A stretch of 64,000 bases of DNA, from assembly GCA_050084515.1 (NCBI GenBank), contig CM114271.1:23374001-23438000 (forward strand), read 5' to 3'. Shown piece after piece: positions 31,730-42,524 of the stretch (position 1 is its first letter; each line of letters starts with the position of its first letter). The notes below the pieces were generated by a model. That model did no database searches and had not been told where the DNA came from. It was given only the letters and a program-made list of their open reading frames with translations. The DNA is from Blasia pusilla (Eukaryota > Marchantiophyta > Marchantiopsida > Blasiales). The position numbers were made by a program, and so were the translations under genes.

Positions 31730-33597
31730 GATGTGCCAAAGCGCGGTGTCCATCGAGATCGACCTAGCAACATGCCTCGCGAAGACGCCACACCCATTCT
31801 GCAGCGGCGATGCCAACGGTCAAGTGCCACCGGAGTGATCGAGGCTGGAGGAGCGATCGTTGGAAACTTTCTTTCAAGCCAATGGACTCTAACATCCGGA
31901 GAACTCTGGCGAGCTTCGCTCGGCGTCTGCAGTCGCCAAATTTGAAAGAAGGGTCTTCGGTATCGAGCTCAGCCCCAACACCGACGGGCGGACGATCGAG
32001 AGCAACTTATTCGCTCCGGCCGCGCTTTTGAGTACGAAAGTATGACACGGAGTTGCTCGTCAAACATGAAGATCTTTTAGCACTCGGCTGTGTCACGTCT
32101 GAGCGCTGGCGAGAACGGCTACAAGGCTTCGTCACTCTCTCCGCCGTCTTTGGTCAGTTTTGCAAACATCTTGATGACCTGTTTTATCCCGCTCGTTCTT
32201 ACTATCTTGACAAACAAGATCTTGAAGATGTGCTACATCATCTGGAATCAACACCTTGACCCCGAAGCCCCAGGAGTCGACTTTGCTGCTTTTGTGGACG
32301 GGCACGTACGAGGAATGGTGGACGTGCTTCATCCAAGCACGAAGTCCTTCCTCTCTCCTTTCTTGATTCACCTTTATATTCACAAGCAGGAATTAACCGC
32401 AGAGGAGGCGTTAGATTGGTCACAAGTGACCCCGTCCGACTACCACGGAAAGGCGCAACTAGTACCGGGGTAGGTAGCCGCGAAGTCACCCCGCCCTCCA
32501 AGCACCTCAAGAACATCCGCACACCCGGCTTTGAAGAAAGACGGTTATCAACGAAATGCCTTGGCCAAAGCGAGGCGGGTCAATTTTGAATCACCGGACC
32601 CTTAACATGTCATGCAGAGGATTCCGACGAGACCCCGCGGGCAAGGGATCATCAACCTACGCTTCGTCTCATGTCGCAGACGGCAGACGACATGATGTGG
32701 TTCTTGCAATTGGCAGTTCCCGTCATGAACCAACTCCAGCGGTTCTTCACCTCGAGGATACGGCGTCCGTGGACGATTATTTAGAAGGCTTGCACGACCT
32801 CAACTGCAGAGCCCAAGCCCGTCGCACGGACCACGAATCTGGTCGAGAGCAGCGTAAACGACCGCAAATACGGAATCGGGAACTCGAAGAAACGCACCAC
32901 GCCGCCAAAACTCAGAGCGACTTGGTCCGAAGTGTCGACAAAGCACCGGAACGCACGCCAATGGGAAAGTTTGGCGCTTAAAATGAATGTGGGGCGGATC
33001 GTTAGTTTCGCAGATCAAGGAGGCCGCACCTCATTGACAAGTATCGACATCGATCAAAGAGTTCACACCGAATTCAAGAAGTTGTCGATCCAGCATGCCG
33101 AGTCTTCGAAGCTGCTTCAAGAACATCAAGAAGCTAACAAAGACTTAGTGGCACAGTGGGCGGAGGCTACCGGGAGGATCGCAGTCTTGGAGGCAGAGCA
33201 GAAGCTACTCAACGAAGCCCAGATGGATCCGGACGATGTCAAAGAGCTGGTCGACGAAGCAAGCAAGAACTTCGAAGAACAGATGAACGAGGAAATCGAC
33301 TACATCAACAAACATTGGAAGCGCCAATTCGACAATCATACTAAGTCTCTTCCAGAAGTAGTACCCACTCTTTCCATTACTCTTGAAGAATTACCAACAT
33401 TCACTCCATCTGATGTCTTAGTCCAGAATGAAGTCCTCGGGAGTCACTTAGTTGTTAACAAGTCGCGAGAAAGAATGCGCAATCATACCCCTAACATTAT
33501 CAACAAACCTTCTACGATTCATGGCCGTTTGGTGCCTACCCCTGAATTTGATAGTTTAGACGACACATTTATGGAGATAGCAGATACATCATGAAGT
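31730..33597 (+). pseudogene. Extra ORF downstream of integrase (coiled-coil, unknown function)
   Basis: Sense-strand coding sequence follows pol with frame breaks. A first part reads LGCVTSERWRERLQGFVTLS, with FYPARSYYLDKQDLEDVLHH. The last intact part (32932-33594) encodes a predicted coiled coil (EFKKLSIQHAESSKLLQEHQ, EQKLLNEAQMDPDDVKELVD), ending LDDTFMEIADTS just before the polypurine tract. Position resembles the extra genes of Tat/Athila-type elements, some of which are called env-like. No signal peptide or clear membrane segment was seen, so an envelope role is not supported. Confidence 0.5.
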
Positions 33598-33618
33598 GTT
33601 CGCCGGGGCGGCTCACAT

Positions 33619-33633
33619 TTGAGGGAGGGGGTA
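33619..33633 (+). promoter_or_regulatory. Polypurine tract
   Basis: TTGAGGGAGGGGGTA immediately before the 3' LTR start at 33634. Expected plus-strand primer. Confidence 0.85.
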
Positions 33634-34813
33634 TGTGATACCCACAATTTTGTAATCTTGAAGAATATATCTTTTTATTCAACGAAGACTCTTGTATATT
33701 ATGATTTTGATTATGATTATTTATTATTATGAAGAAGAATAAGTGAATCACCAAGTTCCGAAGACAAGGCAGAGAGATGAAGATCAAGGATTTGCCTTAG
33801 AGGAGAATCAAAAGCTGTAAAGAAGTATAAAGGATCAAAGCGAAGCTCAGCGAAGCCCAGCGAAGCCTAGCGAAGCTTAACAAAGTCTAACGAAGCTCAA
33901 CGAAGCTCTATACACGAAGCACGAAGAGCGAAGCACGAAGCACGAAGAAGAAGGAAGCACTTCGTCCTCCGGAAAATTAGCGCAACGAAGCTCAACATGA
34001 TTGAGATTCGAAACGACACATAGTTTAAACAATGAGACTAGGAAAGGGTGCGACCCTTTGTATCAAATTGGTAGTTAGAACAGTTTTGTACCGTGGATTC
34101 ATAGGGATCGTAGGAAAAGCTAAGAGAACCATAGATCTAGGTAGTTATAGATATTGAAGAGACACCCCCTTCATCAAGAACGCTTCGGATCATAGAAACG
34201 ATCCTACTCTCAAGAATATTTAAGAAACAGGACAGAAGCTATTATCATCATTCGCTCATGAAGTCCTTATGCTGTAGGAATGGTCCGAGCAAGAGAGTTG
34301 TACCCTCTCGAGCTTGTAGATACTTTGAAGTCTTCCAATTCTTGATGGAGTAGTAAAGCATTCATTCATTCATTCTGATGTGCGATGCTTATGTCTGAAT
34401 ATTCTTTTTGGGTCTGCCGAGTGAAGAGTGAATCAGGCGAACCTTTCTCATCAATGGAATAATCAAATATAAAGTTGTATGAAATTTGTTTGACAGAGAG
34501 TAACCTACCCCGACGGATTGAGTTCCGAAAGTAGGAGAAGCCAGCTTTATTCTTGAGGTCTCTGTGAGGTTCCGAGATGATGAGAGAACAAATTGCCTGA
34601 ACGTCCTTTAAACTCCACTCGAGAGAATTGAAGAAGAAAACATATGTACTAAGAAGGATCGGAAGCTGATACTGGAATATTACATTTGAATTACATAACC
34701 AATTACACTTTTACAACATAATCATCACTTTATACTCTCTTTTCATCCAACAATGATCCTTTGGGGATCGAACTCTACAATTGACTGTAAATAAGAAACA
34801 CTTAGACATTACA
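33634..34813 (+). repeat. 3' LTR
   Basis: About 1180 bp, TG...CA, collinear with 24114-25221. Carries an extra run of CGAAGC/ACGAAG units (33838-33965). Confidence 0.92.
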
Positions 34814-34818
34814 ATAGG
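34814..34818. repeat. Target site duplication (right copy), ATAGG
   Basis: Matches 24109-24113 exactly. Confidence 0.9.
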
Positions 34819-37720
34819 CACCCATGGACTTCTTGGGACGTCGTTCGAGTAGAGAGTGTGAAGGCGGCCAAAGTAGCACATGTTCATTTTTTGGATGCAG
34901 AGCATGGTATAGGAGGTCAGAGTGGAGTGGTTATTGTAGAGGGGGCTAGGGTTGCTACATAGCAACCAAAGCCGAACGTTGCGTCCCCTCCAAGTGAGGT
35001 CATGATGGAGACATGGGAGCCTATGATAGGTCTCAAGTTGATAGGAGGAGAGCGCGGCGAGTTCATAGGTTTTTGAGAGGGCATGTCAGTTGTTTTGCCT
35101 TTAGTATAAGAGACTTGGGTAAGTTGAAGAGTCTCGGGATACGCATTGAGTTGGCTAGTCCATCCATCATTCTTTATATCCTTCTTTAGGCATGTATTTT
35201 GAGATGGATAGCCTTGATAACTCCACAAAGGACTTGTTGGAGGCAGGACTTGTGGAGTTATCACATGGGGAGTATACATCTCCCACAATCATGCCCGCAA
35301 AGAAGGATATATATGGCAATTGGATGGATAGGCGGATGTGTGGAGATTACCGTCCTATCAACCGACAGACGAGGTGAGATCGGTATGCCATGCCTACTCG
35401 TGAGGAGATCTTTGATGCGGTAGGGCATGCAAAGATCTTCAGTACTTTAGATCTCCGTGATGGCTATCATCAGCTTCCTATCAGGTTGGAGGATAGGGAG
35501 AAGACAACATTCTGGGGGATAGATCGGTTTGGGAGAGATTGATACACGATGTTACATAGATGATATTCTTATCTTCACTTCCACGGTTGAGGAGCATGAG
35601 CAACATCTGGAGGAGGTGTTTCGGCGATTGTAGTTACATGGAGTGAAGTTATATCCAAGCAAGTGCAGATTCTTTCAAGAGCAGATTGAGTACTTGGGAC
35701 ACACCATATACCCAAGTGGGTTAGGCGTTCAGTAGACGAAGGTAGAGGCTATTGCATAGATTCTACGCCCTACAGATGTGAGTCGAGTCCAAGCATTTCT
35801 TGGACTGGAAAACTTCTATGGACAGTATGTCAAGGGTTTTAGTGCGATCGTAAAGTCTTTGACCTTGTTGACGAGACTTGATCAGTTTTGGTTGTGGGGA
35901 GATGATCAGGAGCAAGCATTTCAGGAGCTCAAGGATAGGTTGACGTTCTCACCCATTTTACAGAGACCGGTTAGGGGTCGCCCATTCCAGTTACAGATGA
36001 ATTCAAGCATGTTGGGTCTATGAGCAGTGCTTACTCAGAGGGATGACGAGGAGAGGGAGTTCTTTGTGGCTTACGCGAGCCGATCGAACAACCTTGCAGA
36101 GGCAAAGTACAACTACTACGAGGGAGGGTGCTTGGCTGCAGTATGGGTCGTGGCACATTTGAGGTGCTATTTATTCGGCAATCCTTTCACACTCATCACT
36201 GATCATCAACCGTTGAGGTGGTTGATGGAGTCCGACAAGCTTACGGGAAAACTCGCCAGGTGGGCTCTATTACTACAAGAGTATGAGTTTGAGGTGGTTC
36301 ATAGGCTAGGCCGGCTGAACCAATATGTGGATGGGTTGAGTCTTAACCCATGTCCGAGTTAGAGAGATGATAGAGGAGCTCGATGGCACGGAGAGAGTGA
36401 TGAGGAGATGGTGCTCGATTGGCATGCATCTGCCTATCTTTGTTGGTTGACTATGGTAGGTCAGCCACAAGTGATGACTCTAGTGGTGGGGTTGGATGAT
36501 GAGTCTTTGGATCCGGAGGTCAATGAGGAGGCGACAAGTGGTCGTGATATCCATGACGACGTGGAGGTTGTGGAGTTCTTGCGCATTGGCGTCATAGCGA
36601 GCACACTTAGTGCTAGGGAGCGCGATCGGATCCTCTAGCGAGCTAGGAGGTTCAGGTGGGAGGGGACTCACATCTTGCGGGTATGGGGAGATGGTAGGAT
36701 ACGAGTGGCACCTCATCCTTCCCAACGAGCACGTGTAGTGCAACATGCCCATGAGGAGTTGGGACATTTTGGAGTGAAGCGTACTTAGAGCTTACTCCAT
36801 ATTCAGTATTGGTGGCGCGGCATGCATATTGGGGTACAGAAGTTTGTGGCGAGATGTATGGTATATGACAGAGTGCAAGCATCCTTCAATGCTCCCACTC
36901 TGTAGTTACATCCTTTTCCGATCATGGATTTAGGTTATCGATGTAGTTTAGACTTTGCGGGACCTTTGCCATTGACGAGGCATCATCATAAGTACGTGTT
37001 GGTCATGGTGAAGCATTTCTCCAAGTGGATAGAGTTGGTGGCACTACTGGACAAGGCGAGCAAGGAAACAACTTATGTGTTTCTAGATCGTGTGCTTAGT
37101 CACTTTGGTGCATCAGTGGAGGTGTTGACTGACCAGGGTATCGAGTTCAAGGGAGAGTTTCAGGCCTTGTGTGATCAGGCGCTGATAGATCACCGCACCA
37201 CGTCGAGAGATCATCTTGAGGCAAAAGGTTGGCGGAGAGAGTAGTACATACGGTGAAGAGAGGATTGCGCAAGTATGGCTTGTAGTGAGGAGAGTTGAGG
37301 GAGTGGCACCTACAGTTGCCATGGTTGGCTATGGGTTATCGCTTTAGTCGGTAGGCATCCTTGGCGTCATTTTCACCATACTTTTTGCTCTTTGGGAGAG
37401 AGCCAGATTTACTTGCAGCTATTTGACGTGACATGGCGGAGGTGTTAGATCTTGATGATCCAAATGTAAGGGTACAAGCATGTTCTCAAAGGGCGGAGAT
37501 TTTTCGTAGAGTTATGCCTATGGCCTTTGGGAACTTAGCTATTGCTCAGCATAAAGATACATTGAGGTACGCAACTATTCGTGGAGGAGGTTATCGTCCA
37601 GGGATTAGGAGGTTTCATCCTACAGATGACGTGTATTTACAGCAGGCGGCACCCACGACGCTAGATGTCACTGCAGGGCGCACGATCCCACATGTGTGCG
37701 AAGTATTACCGACATGAGTC
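34819..37720 (+). pseudogene. Pol of gypsy G2 (reverse transcriptase, RNase H, integrase)
   Basis: Reverse transcriptase: LLEAGLVELSHGEYTSPTIM, MCGDYRPINRQT, AKIFSTLDLRDGYHQLPI (35175-35480), then a deletion or damage around the palm motif, and QEQIEYLGHTI near 35680. RNase H: GRPFQLQMNSSMLGL, YASRSNNLAEAKYNYYEG, TDHQPLRWLMESDKLTGKLA (35970-36330). Integrase: HEELGHFGVKRT, SLDFAGPLPLTRHHHKYVLV, HFSKWIELVALLDKASK, VLTDQGIEFKGEF (36750-37170), then GGYRPGIRRFHPTDDVYLQ. Stops are frequent; the copy is dead. Confidence 0.8.
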
Positions 37721-37789
37721 CTCATGTTGGAGGGACGGGATGGTATGGTTTGGAAGGATCATGTGCACAATTGTGCGCCATGTCATCTT

Positions 37790-37999
37790 CCGAACGTAGA
37801 CGAGATAGTGGATCCAAGCTTGGCAGTGGTACCTACAGGCCTGAGGTGTGTGTTGTGTGGATCTGCGAGGGGTGCAGCCACCATGTTGGTATGTGATGGT
37901 TGTTCTCGAGGGTGGCATATGTCATGTCTGACCCCCCCTCTTGATGTAGTTCTCATGAGACAATGGATTTTTCTGAGATGTGTATGGGGTAGTAGGTCA
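37790..37999 (+). pseudogene. PHD-finger-like domain at the end of gypsy G2 pol
   Basis: Encodes LRCVLCGSARGAATMLVCDG, CSRGWHMSCLTPPLDVV and then QWIFLRC. Compared with a canonical PHD finger (C4HC3), seven of eight zinc ligands are visible: C-x2-C, C-x2-C, H-x2-C, and the last Cys. The missing ligand is Phe in W-I-F-L-R-C, one base change from Cys. LTPPLDVV fits the usual L-x-PPL-x-x-(V/I)P stretch. Two related elements carrying it at the same place argue for a real domain of this gypsy family. Confidence 0.65.
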
Positions 38000-38044
38000 T
38001 GTTAGAGAGATGTGATATTTTCTATCTGGAGTTGGGGGGATCCA

Positions 38045-38205
38045 ACTGCCAACTAGGGGGCCGGTTGTGTGATCTCTATGTATATGTATGAGTTGATTTC
38101 TGTACATGTGTGGATCTACCCGTGTGTGGGGAAGATCGGTGTTGTGTGGTGTAGATGTGACCAGCAATGTATGTTGTGTAGCAATATGTATGCGCACGAC
38201 ATAGT
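38045..38205 (+). repeat. Polypurine tract and truncated LTR of G2
   Basis: ACTAGGGGGCCGGT at 38052-38065, then TGTGTGATCTC at 38066. The later AATGTATGTTGTGTAGCAAT and GCGCACGACA match the G1 LTR (GATGTATGTTGTATGACGAT, TTCGCACGACA). Cut at about 38205. Confidence 0.6.
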
Positions 38206-38423
38206 TCAAAATCTTCTGCAGCCTCTAGGTTTCTTTCCTCTGGAACAGGCTCAATCTTCTTTAGCTCCGCTTGTAGACCCACGATCATGGACTTCCCGAG
38301 GAGGCGCAACGCGTCCCAAAATGACCATTCCCCTAGCCAATTGGAGATCACTAGATCTGAAACTTGTGGAGGATGATGTACCACCCGCTTTTGGGCCACA
38401 TTGCCCTCGAGACTGATTTTCAT
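38206..38423 (-). pseudogene. Methyltransferase N-terminal fragment, copy D
   Basis: Starts ATG 38423 (MKISLEGNVAQKRVVHHPPQ), continues DLVISNWLGEWSFWDALRLL and ends with RNLEAAEDFE, where G2 begins. Matches the same stretch of copies A and B. The start overlaps the stop of the upstream ParB gene as TGATG (38421-38425). Only the region before the catalytic domain is present. Confidence 0.65.
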
Positions 38424-38984
38424 CAGTCGAATTCGCCTAAACTTGGATATCCCAACAGCGCAAACCTATGCACGTGGTCCACAGACACTTTCTCTCCGAT
38501 CCGACCGTGTGGATCTTCGTCTCTCTTCTGCTGGCGCTTGATTATTGCCTTGAGCTCCTTGTAAAACTCTGGGCCAAGTTTGGGGTTGAGAATTGCAATG
38601 TAACGTTGCATCTTGCTTGCAGTGTACTTTGTAGCCACAGATACGGCAGCCTGAATAAACTTTGCACGTTTTGACGCGGACACGTTCTCCCTTCGCTCTA
38701 GTTCCAATGAATCACTCTTCTTGGCGGTCTGGATCTTGGACCAACATAGGATTGTGATGCTGCATCTTGGGAAATGAAGGTATTTGCCTTGGTCTTGTTT
38801 TTTATTTGAGCTCCCTTCGCCAACATCTCATTTAACAGATCGTCGCCCAGGAATCCCTTGTACTCTGCCAGGTGCGTCATAAGCACCTTCTTGATCATGT
38901 TGCAATCTTGGATCCACTGTTGAGTGACGTTCCCCTCGGATAAAATTCTGCAAATCCAAACACAAGGTAAGAATACTGCAACCT

Positions 38985-39862
38985 ATCGGGTTCCTGCAAC
39001 CCGTCGGACTCCGAAGGGTCGCAATTTTGTCAACCCATCGGGGTCCAAATGTTAGCACAGAGATAAGTGTTGCAACCCGTCGGACTCGACGAGTTGCAAT
39101 TATGTCAACCCATTAGGGTCCAAATCGTAACACATAGATAAATGTTGCAACCCGTCGGAGTCCGACGGGTTGCAACACTTATTGCAACACTCTTGAAATT
39201 TTTAGAGAAAATTACAACCCATCGGAGTCTAACGAGTTGCACTCTCTATGCATGACTCTCTGGTCCAACCGATCGGTTCCTCTTATTCCTTTGGTTCCAA
39301 CCCGTTAAACTCCGACGGGTTGTAGAATGACTTCCATTCGGAGATAGGTTTTTTGGATTAAAACTGCCCATATCAACCCGTCGGAGTCTGACGGGTTGCG
39401 CAATGGCCTTGTTAAGCTAGAATTGGATGCCTAAAAGCAAGTTGTTGGACTCTGACCATGTACCTTGGGGGGGAAATGCAACCCGTCGGAGTCCAACGAG
39501 TTGCTTTTGGCCAAAAGTATCCAAAAAATAGAAGACAATCCAACAACTCGTCAGACTCCGACGAGTTGCTTTTAGACGTCCGATGATTTGTTACCCCTCA
39601 TTGTGCAACTTGTTGGAGTCTAACGGATTGAAGAAAAACTAAATCATGCAGTCATTATTCCACCCGTCGATATTCGACTGGTTTCAATATCCCGAATTAA
39701 TCTGGTGTGCTTGGCCACTAGGCAACCCGTCAGACTCCAACGGTTTGCTTGACTATGACCTTGACCACAAACAGGATGGTGGCAAGAGATTCAAATCATT
39801 CATGCCCATCTTTAAGCTTTCCAATTATGCAACCCGTCAGACTCCAACGAGTTGAAGTAATC
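38985..39862. repeat. Palindrome array in ParB-gene intron, copy D
   Basis: More than a dozen palindromes between 38985 and 39860, many with GGAGTCC or GGACTCC centres, as in the homologous intron of segment B. A perfect-looking unit is at 39147-39173 (arms GCAACCCGTCGGA and TCCGACGGGTTGC). Others have matched changes (ACTCGTCAGACTCCGACGAGT near 39544). Confidence 0.9.
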
Positions 39863-40102
39863 AAACTTAAGAATGAGGAAACTTACGTATTCATCGCATG
39901 CATTGCCATTTCCACCGTTCCCATATGATGAGGAAATGGATGGAGCACAACTGCCCTCACACAAAAATGTGTCTCCAATGAATTTGGGCGCTCCTCTGCA
40001 AACTACATCCACGCCATATAGCTATGGTTCCCATCCCATATGAAGAAGTAGAAGTTCCGAATCCAGCTAAATTGGGTTCCTTCAATCGCTCTTCTAAACT
40101 TA

Positions 40103-40153
40103 TGATCTCTCATCATTCAGAATGTATGATGAGAGATCATACATTCTGAATGA
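40103..40153. repeat. Compound inverted duplication inside ParB-like exon, copy D
   Basis: ATGATCTCTCATCA is followed 9 bases later by its reverse complement TGATGAGAGATCAT. CATTCAGAATGT overlaps this and recurs as ACATTCTGAATG. This pattern is typical of a replication template switch. It is absent from copy B and breaks the reading frame. Confidence 0.8.
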
Positions 40154-41410
40154 CTCCAAGTCCTCTTCCGTCACCAGAGCTTGGGTTCCATGTTCATCGT
40201 AAGGCTGAACATAGAATAGAGGGAAGTTGTCGATGTAGGATGCAGTCGCTGCGGACTGTTTGAGATTTGCAATGTCCTCCTCCGACTGAATTTTGTGGAT
40301 ATACTCCATTGTCAGCAAATGACAGAGTGGAATTTTTGGGGTATTTTGGCCCTCCATCAGTGCCATCTGCTTAACAACCTGCCACAATGGGGACAAAGTC
40401 AATAAAATATTGTGTTTTGCCAATGAATTGCATAATGAGCCTTCACATAACCCTATTTTTTCTTACCCGCTCAAAGATTGCGTCGATGTCTAGGCCGGCC
40501 AAGTGCTCTGGAACACGAGCTGGCAAGTCCACGGGAAACTCATCGACCAGATAAAGGTCGATTTCTTCCACCGGGCTCAAAGACGATGAAGATTCTTCTC
40601 CTGCTTCTTTAGAGATGTCCACCATCTCCATACATGCTGTCCTCATGACCTCATCATCCGTCACTTGAACTTCGGCCGTTTCTCAGCCGATTTTAGATTC
40701 ATGGTGTCCCTAGACCTCATCGATGACATTTCCTACATCTCAACACTTTGTGTTGGACGGGCAGAGCTTTCTTCAATGGCGATTGCTTTTTCTCTTTGAG
40801 CTTTTGACAATTCTGCTCTCCTGACGGAAGCATCAAGACGCTTCTTCTCACGTTGCTCGTCCGCAACTCTTTTCTTCAAGGCCTTCGATGCCTCAACCTC
40901 AGCGTTTTGCTTTGCGAGCTCCTCCAGAGCACGTTTTGCTAGCACCTCCTGCATGTGCATATGTGCTTCCCTTTCCCACTCCTCCATTTCTTGTTGCCTT
41001 TTCTCATTTGCCAAACGAGGACGTGGAGATGGTGACGCAAGAGTCTTAATGGACTTGGGAGTGATGCTCCCTACTTTGGTTGCTTGTGTTTTCTTTCTCA
41101 TCATGGTGCACGTTGGGTCAGTTCTTCCTCCTCGACAGTCTCATATGCTCCTGTGCATAACAGATCCCTCAAAGCTTTGATGGAGTCCCTAAACCCAACT
41201 CTTGAAGCGTTTCATGATGAAGCGCCGTGACCCTCGAGCGGATGGGCTTGCCGAAATCTAACCCTCAAAGCATCGGGTGTTGGATTGTCGTAACCTTCCA
41301 GTAAAGGGGTGAATGTAATCGACTTTGGCAGCGGAAAGGTAACCTCAGCTACTGCGAGGAAGAGCACATGAAATCGCAAAATGAAAAACGGAAAGGACCA
41401 AAATCTCAGC

Positions 41411-41418
41411 CTTTTATA
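41411..41418 (-). promoter_or_regulatory. TATA box of the ParB/methyltransferase unit, copy D
   Basis: TATAAAAG on the minus strand, about 310 bases before the ATG at 41104; same relative position as 18864-18871 in segment B. Confidence 0.55.
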
Positions 41419-41496
41419 CTTTCAAGCCGTTGAGCTGACGGTTGGGTCGTACAAATGGCGACGTGTCGGCCGTTATGGAACTTTGCACGTAGGAAC

Positions 41497-42425
41497 CGGG
41501 CAACCCGTCGGAGACCAAAAAGTTGCACGCTTCCCTCATCCTCAGGTAACAAGGAGAGGTACTTAGGAAACCCGTCAGAGACCGATGGGTTGCACGCCTC
41601 CCTCGTTTTGGGGTAACAAGGCAACCCGTTGGAGGCCGACGGGTTGCACGCTTCTCTTGTCTTGGGGTAACCAAGCAAGGTACCCAAAAAACCTGTCCGA
41701 GACGGATAGGTTGCACGCTTCCCTCGTCCTCGGGTAACAAGGCGAAGTACCCAGGCAACCTGTCGGAGACCGACGGGTTCCACGCTTCCCTTGTCTTGGG
41801 GAAACAAGGCGAGGTACTCGCGCAACCCGTCGGAGATTGACGTGTTGCAAGGTTCCCTCATCTTGGGGTAACAAGGTGAGATACCCGGGCAACCCCTCGG
41901 AAACCAATGAGTTACACGCTTCCCTCGTCTTGCGGTAACAAGGCGAGATACCCAGGCAACCCGTCTTAGATCGACAGGTTGCATGCTTCCCTCGTCCTCG
42001 GGAACAAGGCGACAAAGCATAGTCCTGAGGCAATCCATTGACCTCCGATGGGCTACAAAGTCTACCCTGGGTTGGACACTTCCCACCATACGGCAAAATT
42101 GCCCTCACGATTTGCATGGTTCATTGGACAAGAGAAATCAACGTGAGATCCCCCCGCAACTCGGTTACCTCAAAAAGGGAAAGCAAGGTGAGGTGCCTTT
42201 TCAACCCATCGCAGTCCCCAACGGATTGCCGTAGGAAATCCATGCGAGGTCTCGTGGATCCCGACTCCAATTAGACAGGTCACACAGGCTACTACTAACA
42301 ACTGCGTTCAACCCAACGGACTCCGACAGGTTGCAAGTTGCACTCAGAAGATGATACTATGTGGCTTTGCAACCCACGTGTCTTAGTCCCAAAATTTGCA
42401 ACCCGTCGGACTCCGACAGGTTGCA
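41497..42425. repeat. Palindrome array in divergent promoter region, copy D
   Basis: About eight units from 41497 to 41985, each a palindrome plus a spacer containing CACGCTTCCCTCGTC and GGGTAACAAGGCGA-like sequence, repeat length about 60. Centres are mainly GAGACC, as in segment B. Two further palindromes with GGACTCC centres lie at 42308-42333 and 42397-42425, close to the transposase TATA box. Confidence 0.85.
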
Positions 42426-42517
42426 ATAGGATTGAATCCATTCCGTCAGACAATCTCACCTACCAAATAGCATCTTGTCAGTCATATTCTGTCAGGAGAA
42501 TAACGGTCACTATTCAC

Positions 42518-42524
42518 TATAAAT
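42518..42524 (+). promoter_or_regulatory. TATA box of the transposase gene, copy D
   Basis: CACTATAAATTAA, about 65 bases before the ATG at 42588; identical core to segment B. Confidence 0.6.

Larger units (their letters stand above)
24114..34813 (+). mobile_element. Complete-length Ty3/gypsy LTR retrotransposon inserted into G2
   Basis: It has two LTRs starting TGTGATACCC and ending ACATTACA, a primer site, gag, pol in the order protease-reverse transcriptase-RNase H-integrase, a further coding region after integrase, a polypurine tract and a 5-bp target duplication. The pol order makes it Ty3/gypsy. Absence of a chromodomain, the tRNA-Asp-type primer site and extra coding sequence after integrase suggest the Tat/Athila side, not proven here. 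Coding regions carry stops and frameshifts, and the LTRs differ by indels, so it is not recent. Confidence 0.95.
34819..38205 (+). mobile_element. Ty3/gypsy remnant G2 (right part, continuing from before 24109)
   Basis: Same family as G1 by near-collinear RNase H, integrase and PHD sequences. The segment starts in the protease/reverse transcriptase region and ends in LTR sequence at about 38205, where it abuts segment D of the Mutator-like family. Confidence 0.8.
38423..41104 (-). pseudogene. Coiled-coil ParB-like domain protein of the element, copy D
   Basis: Start ATG 41104 or 41101 (MMRKKTQATKVGSITPKSIK). Exon 1 encodes the charged coiled coil and an acidic tail. The ParB-like core exon (about 40380-39890) reads KIPLCHLLTMEYIHKIQS, FFIWDGNHSYMAWM, a stop, CVRAVVLHPFPHHMGTVEMA. 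The Arg of DGNHR is Ser here. The last exon (from about 38950) has a proper acceptor (TTTGCAG|AATTTTATCC) and encodes LSEGNVTQQWIQDCN and ASKMQRYIAILNPKLGPEF, ending GEFD and TGA at 38423. A complex inverted duplication at 40103-40153 disrupts the core exon. This copy best shows the family splice sites and the terminal stop. Confidence 0.6.

Noticed and set aside
33634-34813. Solo LTR from a separate insertion
   Set aside because: It pairs with 24114-25221, with internal primer site, pol, polypurine tract and matching ATAGG duplications.
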